Shown here: piece after piece, positions 43,860 through 53,492 of the stretch | Layout of the letters: each line of letters opens with the position of its first letter | Numbering within the stretch: the first letter of the stretch is position 1 | Source: Limisalsivibrio acetivorans | GTDB lineage: Bacteria > Chrysiogenota > Deferribacteres > Deferribacterales > Geovibrionaceae | DNA length: 64,000 nucleotides | Assembly: GCF_000421105.1 (NCBI RefSeq) | Contig: NZ_ATWF01000002.1 | Coordinates: 248,001-312,000 of the forward strand | Direction: 5' to 3' | Translations under genes and position numbers: made by a program | The notes under the pieces: model-generated | Told to the model about the DNA's origin: nothing | The model's database searches: none | The model's input: the letters and a program-made list of their open reading frames with translations, nothing else

Positions 43860-44867
43860 ATGCAGAACCTCTTCGATAAAGACTTTCTCGAACTCGGCTC
43901 CGAAGCGGACACCCTCCGCCAGAGGATGTGGGGGAAGAAGGTTTTCTACGTTAATAACCTGCACATAAACTATACGAATATATGTGTGAGCAAATGCCGA
44001 TTCTGCGCCTTTGCCAGGGATGAGGGTGACGATGACGGGTATTTCATGGAGATCGACGACATCCTCGAATATGTACGCAAATCAGGAAAGGAAGCGGACG
44101 AACTCCACATTGTTGGCGGACTCCACCCCACCGCACCCTTCACCTATTACACGGATATGCTCAGCGAGCTGAAAAGGAACTTTCCCGCCAAGGTTCTCAA
44201 GGGCTTCAGCGCCGTTGAGATAGACTATTTCAGCCGGATCTCCCGTATAGGCATCGTTGATGTTATCAAAGGGCTCAAAAAAGCCGGTCTCGACATGATG
44301 CCTGGGGGTGGTGCGGAGATATTCAACCCCGAAGTGCGCAATGAGATATGCCCCGAAAAGATAGAAGCGGATCATTGGCTTAGGATTCATGAGATCGCCC
44401 ATAAAGAGGGCGTAAAAACCAATGCCACAATGCTCTACGGCCATCTCGAAACCGATGAACACCGTATGGAGCATCTTGAGGCCATAAGAGATTTACAGGA
44501 AAAAACCGGAGGGTTCTTAGCATTTATCCCCCTCTCCTTCCATCCGGAGAACACGTTCCTCGACGGCATGATGCCCTCCACAGGGATGGATGACCTCAAG
44601 ATGGTTGCCGTTTCACGCCTTGTGCTGGACAACGTACCGCATATAAAGGCATACTGGGTAATGCTGGGTGAAAAAACAGCCCAGATCGCCCTTCGTTTCG
44701 GCGCAGATGATCTGGACGGGACGATATTCCGTGAGAATATAACCCATGCGGCGGGAGCCACCAGCAGTGAAGGCCTTACAGAGGAAGAGCTCAGGGGTAT
44801 GATAACAGCCTCCGGCCTTGAGCCTGTGCGCAGAAACGCATTCTACGAAGCGATGCCTATTAAATGA
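43860..44867 (+). CDS. mqnE: Aminofutalosine synthase MqnE
   Basis: Radical-SAM enzyme that joins 3-[(1-carboxyvinyl)oxy]benzoate to adenosine in the futalosine route to menaquinone. It has 335 residues. The cluster motif is CVSKCRFC (CxxxCxxC); downstream FNPEVRNEICPEKI, TNATMLYGHLET and FIPLSFHPENTFL are characteristic of MqnE rather than MqnC. The stop overlaps the next start (ATGA). Other mqn genes are not in this window. It implies menaquinone-based respiration. Confidence 0.93.
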   Translation: MQNLFDKDFLELGSEADTLRQRMWGKKVFYVNNLHINYTNICVSKCRFCAFARDEGDDDGYFMEIDDILEYVRKSGKEADELHIVGGLHPTAPFTYYTDMLSELKRNFPAKVLKGFSAVEIDYFSRISRIGIVDVIKGLKKAGLDMMPGGGAEIFNPEVRNEICPEKIEADHWLRIHEIAHKEGVKTNATMLYGHLETDEHRMEHLEAIRDLQEKTGGFLAFIPLSFHPENTFLDGMMPSTGMDDLKMVAVSRLVLDNVPHIKAYWVMLGEKTAQIALRFGADDLDGTIFRENITHAAGATSSEGLTEEELRGMITASGLEPVRRNAFYEAMPIK

Positions 44868-45679
44868 ATGAATTTATCTTCCTGAACCCCTCCCCTAACC
44901 TGGCGGGGATAGCAGAATTTGTGAAGCACTGCGGAAACAGGGTTCGCCTTGTAAACAACGGTCAGTTTCCGCCCATCTCCGCCAAGAACGTACACTGCTT
45001 CAGCGGAGGGTCCTACACCACAGCACGGGGGGACGTTTCAGGGAAAGAACCGAATACAGATCTCTGCAACAAAACCAAAAAAACACTCTTCAGCGGCTTT
45101 ATATCAAAGAAGATCAGCGGCGCACTCTCAGAGTTCGGCAATGATATGACTTGCGGCAACATCGTTGACCTATACCTCCTGCGTTCAGGCGCTGTGGATT
45201 CATACAGGATTGAAGACCAGACGGGTGAGCCCGTCTCCTTCCAGACCATAAGCAACGAAAACCCCGAAGCTACCATCGTAACATCCTACATGGAGTTCCT
45301 CGCAGGGAGCGAGAAGATGTGCATGTTCGATACGGATTTCGACCTCAAAGAGGCTCTCGGGGAGGACTATTTCATCCTGTTCACCCATGACGGGAGGCTT
45401 GAGATCTGCGCCCAGGGGAACCGTCTCATAACCATAGGTTCCAAAACCCTCGATCATCTCCGGTTTCTGCAGGGTATCTTCCCATTTATGAAACACTTCA
45501 CTTTTAAAAGGGTTAAAGAGTTGGTAATATCAAGAAACAGACAGCCGTGGGCCTTGAGCCATGTGGATAAACGGCTTGTTCTGGTTAACGATTACAGCTA
45601 CTTTAACATCTCAGTGAAGATGCCGTCCAGCTGGACAGAAAAGGTGGGAAAGATGCTATGCTCAGAAAAGCAGCGGTAA
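44864..45679 (+). CDS. Uncharacterised protein in the mqnE operon
   Basis: 271 residues; I do not recognise the family. There is no signal peptide or membrane helix. Several cysteines are scattered (CFSGG, DLCNK, MTCGN, KMCMF, LEICAQG) without a clear metal motif. The C-terminal segment (TFKRVKELVISRNRQPWALSHVDKR) is basic. It overlaps mqnE by 4 bases and the MEMO-family gene by 22, so it is translated with them. It does not resemble MqnA, MqnB or MqnD. Confidence 0.75.
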   Translation: MNEFIFLNPSPNLAGIAEFVKHCGNRVRLVNNGQFPPISAKNVHCFSGGSYTTARGDVSGKEPNTDLCNKTKKTLFSGFISKKISGALSEFGNDMTCGNIVDLYLLRSGAVDSYRIEDQTGEPVSFQTISNENPEATIVTSYMEFLAGSEKMCMFDTDFDLKEALGEDYFILFTHDGRLEICAQGNRLITIGSKTLDHLRFLQGIFPFMKHFTFKRVKELVISRNRQPWALSHVDKRLVLVNDYSYFNISVKMPSSWTEKVGKMLCSEKQR

Positions 45680-46449
45680 AAGGGCTTTTTTACCCCTCGA
45701 CAGTCAGCGAAATCTCAGAGTTTATCGAATCAGCCAGGGAAGGTTCCGGCACTATGGGAGCCAGAGCCGTACTTGTGCCCCATGCGGGCTACGTCTATTC
45801 GGGCAGAACGGCTGTTAAAACCCTCAGCAGGGTTCGTATACCCGACACGGTCATCCTGATAGGACCAAACCACACAAGCATGGGCTCCCCTTTCTCCGTA
45901 TACAGCGAGGGCGCATGGGAGGTTCCCGGCGGCGAGGTACGTGTGGACGACAGCGCTGCCGGAAGGCTTATTTCATCGGGTGTTTTCACCCACGACACCG
46001 CCGCCCACAGGAATGAACATTCCCTAGAGGTTATTGTCCCTATATTAAAACAGCTTAACCCCGATGTGGCGATACTCCCCGTTACAGTGGGGAGGGGCGA
46101 TTTAAGAACTGTACGGGAACTTGGCCGGATAATGGCCGAAGCATTCAAAGACGAGGATATTCTCGTTGTTATCAGTTCCGATTTCAACCATTTTGAGAAT
46201 GCATCCATCACGGAAGAGAAGGACCGGATGGCAATTGATGCCGTTCTGAAGATGGATACGGAGGAGCTTTTCAAAAGTGTAACAGACAACAGCATATCAA
46301 TGTGCGGTGTTATACCGGCAGGGATCGGTATTGAGTACTTAAAACAGCTCGGCGGTTCGAATCCCCAGCTTGTGGAGCATACCCACAGCGGAGAGGTATC
46401 GGGGGACAACGACAAGGTTGTGGGCTACGCCGGGATTATTTTCCCCTGA
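45658..46449 (+). CDS. MEMO1-family protein (AmmeMemoRadiSam system protein B)
   Basis: 263 residues. LVPHAGYVYSGRTA, LIGPNHTSMGS, HRNEHSLEVIVPIL, VISSDFNHFE and SMCGVIPAG are the conserved blocks of MEMO proteins, whose fold is related to extradiol dioxygenases and can bind a metal through the conserved His residues. Bacterial members often occur with AMMECR1 and a radical-SAM protein; neither partner is adjacent here, the local radical-SAM gene being mqnE. Biochemical role unsettled. Confidence 0.88.
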   Translation: MLRKAAVKGLFYPSTVSEISEFIESAREGSGTMGARAVLVPHAGYVYSGRTAVKTLSRVRIPDTVILIGPNHTSMGSPFSVYSEGAWEVPGGEVRVDDSAAGRLISSGVFTHDTAAHRNEHSLEVIVPILKQLNPDVAILPVTVGRGDLRTVRELGRIMAEAFKDEDILVVISSDFNHFENASITEEKDRMAIDAVLKMDTEELFKSVTDNSISMCGVIPAGIGIEYLKQLGGSNPQLVEHTHSGEVSGDNDKVVGYAGIIFP

Positions 46450-46508
46450 TTTTAAGCCGGCGATGTTTGGCCGGATAATGAATAACTTTATTATTGAGAG
46501 GAGAAAAA

Positions 46509-47375
46509 ATGAAGGTAAAAAGTGCAGTTTTCCCCGTTGCGGGCATGGGCACGAGGATGCTCCCCGCCACCAAAGCCATCCCCAAGGAGATGGTTACACT
46601 GATAGACAAACCCCTTATCCAATACGCCGTGGAGGAGGCCCTTAACGGCGGTATAGAGAGAATTATATTCGTAACAGGAAGAACAAAAAAATCCATGGAA
46701 GACCACTTCGACAGGGACCCCGCCCTTGAGCAGGCCCTTGAAGAGGCGGGTAAGCAAAAACTTCTCGAAGAGGTTAACCGAATATCGGATATGTGTGATG
46801 TGGTCTATGTCCGCCAGAAGGAACAGAAGGGGCTGGGTCATGCAGTTCTCTGCGCCAAGGATATCGTGGGGAACGATCCCTTCGCCGTTATCCTCCCCGA
46901 TGACATAATCCTTTCGAAGGGTTCGGTTATCGGCGAAATGGCCAAGGAGTATGAGCGCACTAAAGCTCCCGTTATATCAATCATGCGTGTTCCTATGGAC
47001 CAGACACATAAATACGGCATCGTCGAAGTGAAGGAGCAGGAGAGCGAGCGTCTCTTCCGCCTTGGAAACATGGTGGAGAAACCGAAGGAAAACGCCCCCA
47101 GCGATCTCGCCATCATCGGCCGCTATGTACTAACCCCCGACATAATGGACGAACTCGAAAAAACAGGCGAAGGAGCCGGAAACGAGATACAGCTCACCGA
47201 CGCCATAAAAACCATCGCAGACGAAAGGGGTGTCTACGGATACGAATTCGAAGGCAAACGCTTTGACTGCGGAAATATGGACGGCCTCATTGAGGCAACT
47301 GTAAACTTCGCCCTTGAAAGGGAGGATACCCGGGAGGGTATTCTTAAAACCATACGAGAGCTGAATCTCTCATGA
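46509..47375 (+). CDS. galU: UTP--glucose-1-phosphate uridylyltransferase GalU
   Basis: Makes UDP-glucose for envelope polysaccharides. It has 288 residues. AVFPVAGMGTRMLPATKAIPKEM is the nucleotide-binding signature; FAVILPDDIIL, GIVEVKE and GNEIQLTDAI follow in the family order. I placed the start at the ATG at 46509, preceded by GAGGAG; the frame opens five codons earlier at an upstream codon inside that site. hsp20 and lon follow closely. Confidence 0.96.
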   Translation: MKVKSAVFPVAGMGTRMLPATKAIPKEMVTLIDKPLIQYAVEEALNGGIERIIFVTGRTKKSMEDHFDRDPALEQALEEAGKQKLLEEVNRISDMCDVVYVRQKEQKGLGHAVLCAKDIVGNDPFAVILPDDIILSKGSVIGEMAKEYERTKAPVISIMRVPMDQTHKYGIVEVKEQESERLFRLGNMVEKPKENAPSDLAIIGRYVLTPDIMDELEKTGEGAGNEIQLTDAIKTIADERGVYGYEFEGKRFDCGNMDGLIEATVNFALEREDTREGILKTIRELNLS

Positions 47376-47382
47376 GGAAGAA

Positions 47383-47790
47383 ATGAGCAAACCCGATCAT
47401 CTCTCCAAGATAAGATTCATCCACGGCCTTATGAAAAAGGAAGTGGATGAGATTATGAATCTTATCGAATCACAGAAGGGCTCCATGGCAGAAACCAACA
47501 CCCCTCCCATGGATGCACTGATAAGAGGGGATGAAATACTTGTCAATATTGAGATCCCCGGTGTCAGCAGTGATGATTTCGCCGTGTATCTGTACGAGAA
47601 CCTTCTTATAATTGAGGGGGTAAGAAAGCGCTACTGCCTCGATCATAAGGTTTATTTCATGCGTGTGGAAAGGGAGTTTGCCCCCTTCAAAAGGGTTCTA
47701 CCCCTCCCCTTTCGGGTGAATGAGGAAGAAACACACGCCGTACTGAAGAAAGGGGTTCTCAGCGTAACATTGAAAAAAACAGCTGAATAA
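47383..47790 (+). CDS. Hsp20/alpha-crystallin-type small heat shock protein
   Basis: 135 residues. An N-terminal helical segment of about 35 residues precedes the alpha-crystallin domain: ILVNIEIPGVSSDDFAVYLYENLLIIEG...REFAPFKRVLPLPF...VLKKGVLSVTLKK. ATP-independent chaperone holding unfolded proteins. It starts 7 bases after galU and is followed by lon, a proteostasis pairing. The GVLSVTLKK motif ends the protein, with almost no C-terminal extension. Confidence 0.9.
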   Translation: MSKPDHLSKIRFIHGLMKKEVDEIMNLIESQKGSMAETNTPPMDALIRGDEILVNIEIPGVSSDDFAVYLYENLLIIEGVRKRYCLDHKVYFMRVEREFAPFKRVLPLPFRVNEEETHAVLKKGVLSVTLKKTAE

Positions 47791-47819
47791 TCTCTTTCAG
47801 ATACAATCGAGGATTAATT

Positions 47820-50201
47820 ATGAGTGAAGAGAACGAAAATAACGAACAAGAGGTAAACGAAGTGGAACAATTTGAAACCGATATACATATACCAGAAGAG
47901 CTTCCGCTGCTGCCTGTAAGGGATATAGTAGTTTTTCCATATATGGTACTCCCCCTCTTTGTGGGAAGAGAATCCAGTATTTCAGCAGTAAACGAGGCAT
48001 TGAGCGGCGACAGGCTGATATTCCTCGCCTGCCAGAAGGACCCCCAGCAGGAGGAGCCGGATGAGGAGGATATCAACACAGTAGGAACCGTTGCAGTTAT
48101 TCTCAGGATGCTGAAACTCCCAGACGAAAGGATCAAGATCCTTGTTCAGGGGGTTAAACGTGCATCCATCGGAGAATTCCTCCAGCGTGAGCCGAACTTC
48201 AAGGTTGCTGTTGCAGAATTCCTTGAGGAGTATAAGGACGGCGAGCTTGAGTCGGAGGCTCTCCTGCGCCATGTGAAGGAACAGCTGAGCAACGCTGTCA
48301 ACCTCGGCAAGCCTATGCTCCCCGACCTCCTCGCTGTTATAGAGACCATAGACGACCCCGGTAAGCTTGCGGATATTATCGTCTCAAACCTCGGGATTAA
48401 GATGGAAGAGGCCCAGGAGATTCTGGAAGAGAGCGACCCCCTTGAGCGGCTTAAGAAGGTGAGCGAATTCCTAACCAGGGAGATCTCCATCCTTGAGGTT
48501 CAGCAGAAGATTATGAACGATGCCCGGGGTGAGATTGATAAGAGCCAGAAGGAATATTTCCTCCGTGAACAGCTCAAGGCAATAAAGAAAGAACTTGGGG
48601 AAGAGGACGATATCCAGGTTGAGCTTGAGGAGTATCAGGCCAAGATAAAGAAGGCAAAGATGCCCAAGAAGGTGAAGGAAGAGGCTGACAAACAGCTTAA
48701 GCGCCTTACCAAGATGCATCCAGATTCCGCAGAATCCACCGTTGTTCGAACCTATCTTGACTGGCTTGTGGAGCTACCATGGAGCAAATCGAGCAAAGAG
48801 AAGCTTGAGATAAAAGAAGCGAAGAAGGTTCTGAACAATGACCATTACGGCCTTGAGGAGGTTAAGGAGCGGATACTCGACTTCCTTGCACTGCGCAAAC
48901 TTAAGAAGGATATGAAGAGCCCCATTCTCTGCCTTGTGGGCCCCCCCGGCGTGGGTAAAACCAGCCTTGGAAAATCCGTCGCCAGCGCCATGGGTCGTGA
49001 ATACGTCCGCATGTCCCTCGGCGGAATGAGGGACGAAGCAGAGATTCGTGGACACAGAAGAACTTACATCGGCGCCATGCCCGGCAAGATAATACAGAGC
49101 ATTAAAACAGCGGGGACGAATAACCCCGTTCTCATGCTTGACGAGATCGACAAGCTCGGTCACGACTTCCGGGGCGATCCGAGCTCGGCACTCCTTGAGG
49201 TTCTTGACCCCGTTCAGAACGTCAACTTTGTGGACCATTATCTCGGTGTGCCCTTCGATCTGTCAAAGGTGCTTTTCATCACTACGGCGAACTACCTCGA
49301 CCCCATCCCCGCCGCACTGAAGGATAGGATGGAGGTTATCCAGATCCCAGGCTACACCGAGGAGGAGAAGCTGAAGATCGCCGAGAAGTACCTTGTCCCC
49401 AGACAGATAGACGAAAACGGCCTGAGCGAGGAGAGGGTAAACTTCACCAAGCCCTCGCTTATGCACATCATAGAAGGCTACACACGTGAATCGGGGCTCA
49501 GAAACCTCGAACGATACGTGGGCACAGTGTGCAGAAAGGTTGGAAGACAGGTTGCAGAAGGGAAGGACAAGAACTTCCGCATAACGGAGAAAACTGTCGA
49601 AAAGTTCCTCGGACCCGTTAAATACCTTGATGACGACGAGCTGCAGGACAACGAGATAGGCATCGCCACAGGGCTCGCCTGGACACCGGTAGGGGGTGAG
49701 GTTCTGTTTGTGGAATGCACAAGATACCCCGGCAAGGGGAACCTGACGGTAACTGGCCAGCTCGGGGATGTTATGAAGGAGTCCTCAAAGGCTGCGCTCA
49801 CATATATAAGGAACATTGCGGAGAAATACGGCATCGATCCGGAAGAATTCTCTAAATATGACATACACCTCCACGTCCCCGCCGGAGCAATACCGAAGGA
49901 TGGACCCTCTGCGGGAATAACCATGGCAACGGCGATTCTCTCCACCTTTGCAAAGAAACCTGTGAACAAGTCCGTAGCCATGACCGGAGAGATCACCATC
50001 ACAGGTAAGGTGCTCCCCATAGGCGGGTTGAAGGAGAAGCTTCTTGCGGCAAAGCGTCACGGCATCACCAAGGCACTGATACCCAAAAAGAACGAGAAGG
50101 ATATTGCGAATCTCCCCCAGAACGTTAAAAAGTCTTTGGAGATTATATCCGTTGAAAGGTTTGAGCAGGTTGCGGAAAACGCACTGCTCGATAATGACTA
50201 G
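47820..50201 (+). CDS. lon: ATP-dependent Lon protease
   Basis: Cytoplasmic AAA+ serine protease that degrades misfolded and regulatory proteins. It has 793 residues. The N-terminal LAN domain begins [24 protein letters not shown]. The ATPase has Walker [14 protein letters not shown] (near 377) and Walker [10 protein letters not shown]. The protease domain holds catalytic Ser in [14 protein letters not shown] (near 696) and Lys in [14 protein letters not shown] (near 739). It lies 29 bases after hsp20 and is followed by a terminator. Confidence 0.98.
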   Translation: MSEENENNEQEVNEVEQFETDIHIPEELPLLPVRDIVVFPYMVLPLFVGRESSISAVNEALSGDRLIFLACQKDPQQEEPDEEDINTVGTVAVILRMLKLPDERIKILVQGVKRASIGEFLQREPNFKVAVAEFLEEYKDGELESEALLRHVKEQLSNAVNLGKPMLPDLLAVIETIDDPGKLADIIVSNLGIKMEEAQEILEESDPLERLKKVSEFLTREISILEVQQKIMNDARGEIDKSQKEYFLREQLKAIKKELGEEDDIQVELEEYQAKIKKAKMPKKVKEEADKQLKRLTKMHPDSAESTVVRTYLDWLVELPWSKSSKEKLEIKEAKKVLNNDHYGLEEVKERILDFLALRKLKKDMKSPILCLVGPPGVGKTSLGKSVASAMGREYVRMSLGGMRDEAEIRGHRRTYIGAMPGKIIQSIKTAGTNNPVLMLDEIDKLGHDFRGDPSSALLEVLDPVQNVNFVDHYLGVPFDLSKVLFITTANYLDPIPAALKDRMEVIQIPGYTEEEKLKIAEKYLVPRQIDENGLSEERVNFTKPSLMHIIEGYTRESGLRNLERYVGTVCRKVGRQVAEGKDKNFRITEKTVEKFLGPVKYLDDDELQDNEIGIATGLAWTPVGGEVLFVECTRYPGKGNLTVTGQLGDVMKESSKAALTYIRNIAEKYGIDPEEFSKYDIHLHVPAGAIPKDGPSAGITMATAILSTFAKKPVNKSVAMTGEITITGKVLPIGGLKEKLLAAKRHGITKALIPKKNEKDIANLPQNVKKSLEIISVERFEQVAENALLDND

Positions 50202-50209
50202 ATAGAATA

Positions 50210-50237
50210 AGAGGGCTCTTTTGGGAGCCCTCTTTTT
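50210..50237 (+). terminator. Rho-independent terminator after lon
   Basis: Stem AGAGGGCTC / GAGCCCTCT with loop of six bases, then five T's on the plus strand. Because hsp20 on the minus strand ends just beyond it at 50243, it may serve both genes. Confidence 0.88.
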
Positions 50238-50242
50238 GCACC

Positions 50243-50692
50243 TTATTCAGCCTCGATGGCGATTCGTCTTTCCTTTGCGGCCTCTGCAAGGGGAAGGGAT
50301 ATCTCAAGGACACCATCCCTGAACACCGCCTTCACATTATCACTCTCCACGTTTGCAGGGAGGGTGAACTTGCGGACAAAACTGCCATAGTATCTCTCAC
50401 GCCTGTGGACGCTCTTCTGTTTCTCGCTTTTAACCTCTTCCCTCACACCCTTAATGGTGAGAACGCCGTCGGAGAGTGATACCTCGATATCATCATCTTT
50501 CATTCCGGGAAGATCCGCGCTTACCAGGATCCTGTCATCCTCTTCTACGATGTCGATATCAGGCCTGAAAGCGGCTGGTGAACCGGCATAGTCCCCATCA
50601 ACCAACCTGTCGAAGACACGCCCCATCTCACGATTGAGGTCGAACAGGCTTCTGAAAGGCGACAAAACTGCTTCATCACGCTTGCGTAACAT
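50243..50692 (-). CDS. Hsp20 small heat shock protein
   Basis: 149 residues of the class found in many anaerobes (FRSLFDLNREMGRVFDRLVDGDY at the N-terminus, then the alpha-crystallin domain with VSADLPGMKDDDIEVSLSDGVLTIKG and FVRKFTLP...FRDGVLEISLP). ATP-independent chaperone. It converges on lon and shares its terminator region. GGAGGTGG precedes the ATG, and a sigma-70-type promoter lies upstream; no CIRCE element was seen. Confidence 0.95.
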   Translation of the reverse strand: MLRKRDEAVLSPFRSLFDLNREMGRVFDRLVDGDYAGSPAAFRPDIDIVEEDDRILVSADLPGMKDDDIEVSLSDGVLTIKGVREEVKSEKQKSVHRRERYYGSFVRKFTLPANVESDNVKAVFRDGVLEISLPLAEAAKERRIAIEAE

Positions 50693-50726
50693 ACTCCACC
50701 TCCATTCTTATATTATTGTATTAATC

Positions 50727-50754
50727 AAGATATATCTTAGTCGTATCGTGTCAA
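50727..50754 (-). promoter_or_regulatory. Sigma-70-type promoter of hsp20
   Basis: Minus strand: -35 TTGACA (50749-50754, perfect), 16-base spacer, -10 TATCTT (50727-50732). A short dyad GCACT-CA-AGTGC (50766-50777) lies just upstream and could bind a regulator. Confidence 0.6.
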
Positions 50755-50846
50755 GTTTTTTTATTGCACTCAAGTGCGATTTATTTTATAAGCTTGTGAA
50801 TACTACCTTTCCGGGTAGCATTATTCATGATATTGATTATTTCATA

Positions 50847-50874
50847 TTGAATTTTTTCCTTTTTCGGATAAAAG
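50847..50874 (+). promoter_or_regulatory. Possible promoter of the multi-PAS kinase
   Basis: Plus strand: TTGAAT (50847-50852), 16-base spacer, TAAAAG (50869-50874), 45 bases before the ATG at 50919. The surrounding DNA is very AT-rich, so chance matches are possible. Confidence 0.35.
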
Positions 50875-50918
50875 TGAATGATATATATTTTATTTAAACA
50901 CGAGGTTTTTAAGTATTG

Positions 50919-53291
50919 ATGAACTATGAGCGATGGAGCAAAGAAGAACTGATAGCCGAAATTCGACGCCTCAAACACGAAACAGGCTCTCCCGAGAACT
51001 CCAGACTCCATCCAGCTTCACCCGCACCCTACTACATCCGCATCCTTGATCAGCTGAACGAAGGGGTGGGCATGACCGATGAGAATCAAAACATCTGCTA
51101 TGTATCCCAAACGCTTCTGAACATCCTCGGCTACTCCATAGAAGAGGTTATGGGCATGAAGCTCACCGACTTCGTTCACACAAGGAGCCTCAACGAAGTG
51201 GAAAGACAGCTTGAAATGCGCCGAAAGGGGGAATACGGAAGGTACGAGGTCTCCCTTAAATGCGCAGACGGCTCCATCAGGGATATGATCGTCTCCGCCT
51301 CCAGCTTCATGGATAAAGAATCCGGTTTCCGGGGAAGTATGGGCATTTTCATGGATATAACCGAACGAAAGGAAACCGAGAGAAGGCTTGCGGAGACGCT
51401 CAGTGTTATGCAGGCGGTTATAAGCACCATTCCGGGACACCTGAAGGTTGTGGACACACAGTTCAATACCATCGATTTCGACTTCGAAGCCTCACCCCAT
51501 AATAAATGCTACAAGGACCTTCACGGAAAGGATGAACCCTGCAAAAACTGCACCGTTAAGGATGTTTTTGAAACGGGCAAGCCATCAACAAGATACTCCA
51601 CCCTTGAGGAAGAGCAGAGGGATGAATGCTCATACAAGTTCTTCGCCTCCCCCATAAGGAACAGCTCAGGCGAGATGACCGGAGCCGTTGAGCTGGCCAT
51701 GGACGTAACCGATCTCCGAATGATGGAGAAGGCATTGGAAGAGGCAAACCGGAGGCTTGAGCAGAAATACAGCCTAAAGTCCGAGGAGCTTGACCGAAGC
51801 AGAGAATACCTCGAAGAGGCTCAGAAGACAGCACATATCGGAAACTGGGAATGGCACCTCGCTGGTGACAACATGTACTGGTCCGATGAGATGTTCCGCA
51901 TACTTGGGATAACACCGGGCTCCGTTAAGCCCTCCATAGCACGCATGCTTGATTTTGTGCCGGAGAAGGACCAGGATACAGCTGCCTTGGTATTCGAAAG
52001 GACCATGAAACCGGGGAATGTTTCCGATAAACGCTTCAGAATAATTAGGGATGACGGAACAGAGCGCATCGTGATCAGCCGCAGCAGAGCGGTGGCTGGC
52101 AAAAATGGATACACCACAAAACTGCTTGGAACAATTCAGGATATAACAGAGCTACAGCTCGCCGAAGAGAAGTTCTCTGAAACTGATACGATGCTTAAAT
52201 CCGTATTCAATGTAACCTCCACAGGCATATGCATCACCGACGAAAACGGTATCTTCATCCTCGTCAACAGAGCCTTTGCAAGCCTCTTTGGATACAGTAT
52301 AGAGGAGCTGACAGGAAAGCACTACTCACTCATAACCCCCGAGTACAAAAAAGAGGAATACCGCAAGCTATACTCCAGGGTCATAGAATCCGATGATGCA
52401 AGCTTTGAATTTGAAGGTGTCAAAAAGGACGGCGGGAATGTTCCGATCCTCGTTTCTGCGGGTGTAACCGAAACTGCTTCCGGTAAAAAGATAAATATTA
52501 CCGCTGTTAGCGACATCAGCAGAATCAAGTTACTTGAGGAGGAGAAGGAAAGGAAGGAGTCCCTCCTTATAGAGCGTTCCCGTATGGCCGCCATGGGTGA
52601 GATGATTGGAGTTATCGCACATCAGTGGAAACAGCCTCTCAACGCAGTGGCCATCATCGCCCAGACTATAGGTGATGACTACGAAAGTGGTTATATTGAC
52701 TCATCTGTAATGGACGAGCATATCGACATGATCATGGAACAGGTAAAGTTCATGGACCAGACCATAGATGATTTCAGAAGCTTCTTCGCACCCACAAAAG
52801 TGCTTAAGGAGTTCAAGGTGTGCAAGGCTGTTCGTGAGGTAGTATCGATGATGACCCCGCAGCTTAAGGCGAACAATATCAGTGTCGAGCTGTCGGACAA
52901 GTGCAGAAGTGACGTTTCCCCTGACATAAAGGGGTATCCAAACGAGTTCAAGCAGGTAGTGCTTAATCTTGTTACAAACTCCAAGGATGCCATAAACGAT
53001 CTGCGCAACAGCTCCAAGGAATTCGAAACAATCGAAGGAGTAGTCACCATAGACGTTGGAAGCGAGAACGGACATATCGTTGTTACTATCAGCGACAATG
53101 GCGGAGGCATACCTGAAGAGTCCCTCAAGAACCTTTTCAGCCCCTACTACACAACCAAAGGAGAGCAGGGGACAGGCATAGGGCTATACATGGCAAATAC
53201 CATTATTACCAAGAAGATGAACGGAGAAATCGAAGCCTACAACAATGGAAAAGGTGCTGTTTTCAAAATAATCCTACCCCCCGTTTCTTAA
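50919..53291 (+). CDS. Soluble multi-PAS sensor histidine kinase
   Basis: About 790 residues with no membrane segment, so a cytoplasmic sensor. PAS-type modules follow one another: residues about 30-155 (GVGMTDENQNICYVS...FMDITERKETE), 155-270 with a CY...DEPCKNCTVKDVF cysteine motif that could bind metal, a module beginning AHIGNWEWHLAGDNMYWSDEMFR, and one near 425-545 (GICITDENGIFILVNRAF). The H box is GEMIGVIAHQWKQPLN (His near 568); the ATPase domain shows NLVTNSKDAI, SDNGGGIP and GTGIGLYMAN. ATG at 50919 preferred over the adjacent TTG. No receiver gene is adjacent, so its partner is unknown. Confidence 0.93.
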   Translation: MNYERWSKEELIAEIRRLKHETGSPENSRLHPASPAPYYIRILDQLNEGVGMTDENQNICYVSQTLLNILGYSIEEVMGMKLTDFVHTRSLNEVERQLEMRRKGEYGRYEVSLKCADGSIRDMIVSASSFMDKESGFRGSMGIFMDITERKETERRLAETLSVMQAVISTIPGHLKVVDTQFNTIDFDFEASPHNKCYKDLHGKDEPCKNCTVKDVFETGKPSTRYSTLEEEQRDECSYKFFASPIRNSSGEMTGAVELAMDVTDLRMMEKALEEANRRLEQKYSLKSEELDRSREYLEEAQKTAHIGNWEWHLAGDNMYWSDEMFRILGITPGSVKPSIARMLDFVPEKDQDTAALVFERTMKPGNVSDKRFRIIRDDGTERIVISRSRAVAGKNGYTTKLLGTIQDITELQLAEEKFSETDTMLKSVFNVTSTGICITDENGIFILVNRAFASLFGYSIEELTGKHYSLITPEYKKEEYRKLYSRVIESDDASFEFEGVKKDGGNVPILVSAGVTETASGKKINITAVSDISRIKLLEEEKERKESLLIERSRMAAMGEMIGVIAHQWKQPLNAVAIIAQTIGDDYESGYIDSSVMDEHIDMIMEQVKFMDQTIDDFRSFFAPTKVLKEFKVCKAVREVVSMMTPQLKANNISVELSDKCRSDVSPDIKGYPNEFKQVVLNLVTNSKDAINDLRNSSKEFETIEGVVTIDVGSENGHIVVTISDNGGGIPEESLKNLFSPYYTTKGEQGTGIGLYMANTIITKKMNGEIEAYNNGKGAVFKIILPPVS

Positions 53292-53330
53292 CATTACTTA
53301 CACCCGTCCACTTTGTTTACACAGCAGATG

Positions 53331-53468
53331 ACTGTCACATTTTTTTACATTTCAACCTTATACTACAACACCAGGATCTTAGGCATTGGTCAGACCATTA
53401 GGTAAAATATCTTTACGATCCTGCCAGTAATCCGCAGACATGACTTAGGCTGTAACATACTGTCACAT
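53331..53468 (+). promoter_or_regulatory. Two ACTGTCACAT repeats, candidate enhancer sites
   Basis: The 10-mer ACTGTCACAT occurs at 53331-53340 and 53459-53468, about 165 and 37 bases upstream of the -24 element of the sigma-54 promoter. The second copy is part of a dyad of the form TGTRAC-N5-GTYACA on the complementary reading. Placement fits upstream activator sites for an NtrC-family regulator, one of which is encoded 0.7 kb away. Confidence 0.5.
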
Positions 53469-53492
53469 CAGGCCTTCGAGATCTGTACCAAA

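Noticed and set aside
44864-45679. MqnA or another menaquinone enzyme next to mqnE
   Set aside because: Sequence shows no similarity to the MqnA/MqnD binding-protein-like fold or to MqnB nucleosidases.
50766-50777. CIRCE heat-shock operator upstream of hsp20
   Set aside because: The dyad GCACT-CA-AGTGC has the wrong arms and spacing; CIRCE is TTAGCACTC-N9-GAGTGCTAA.
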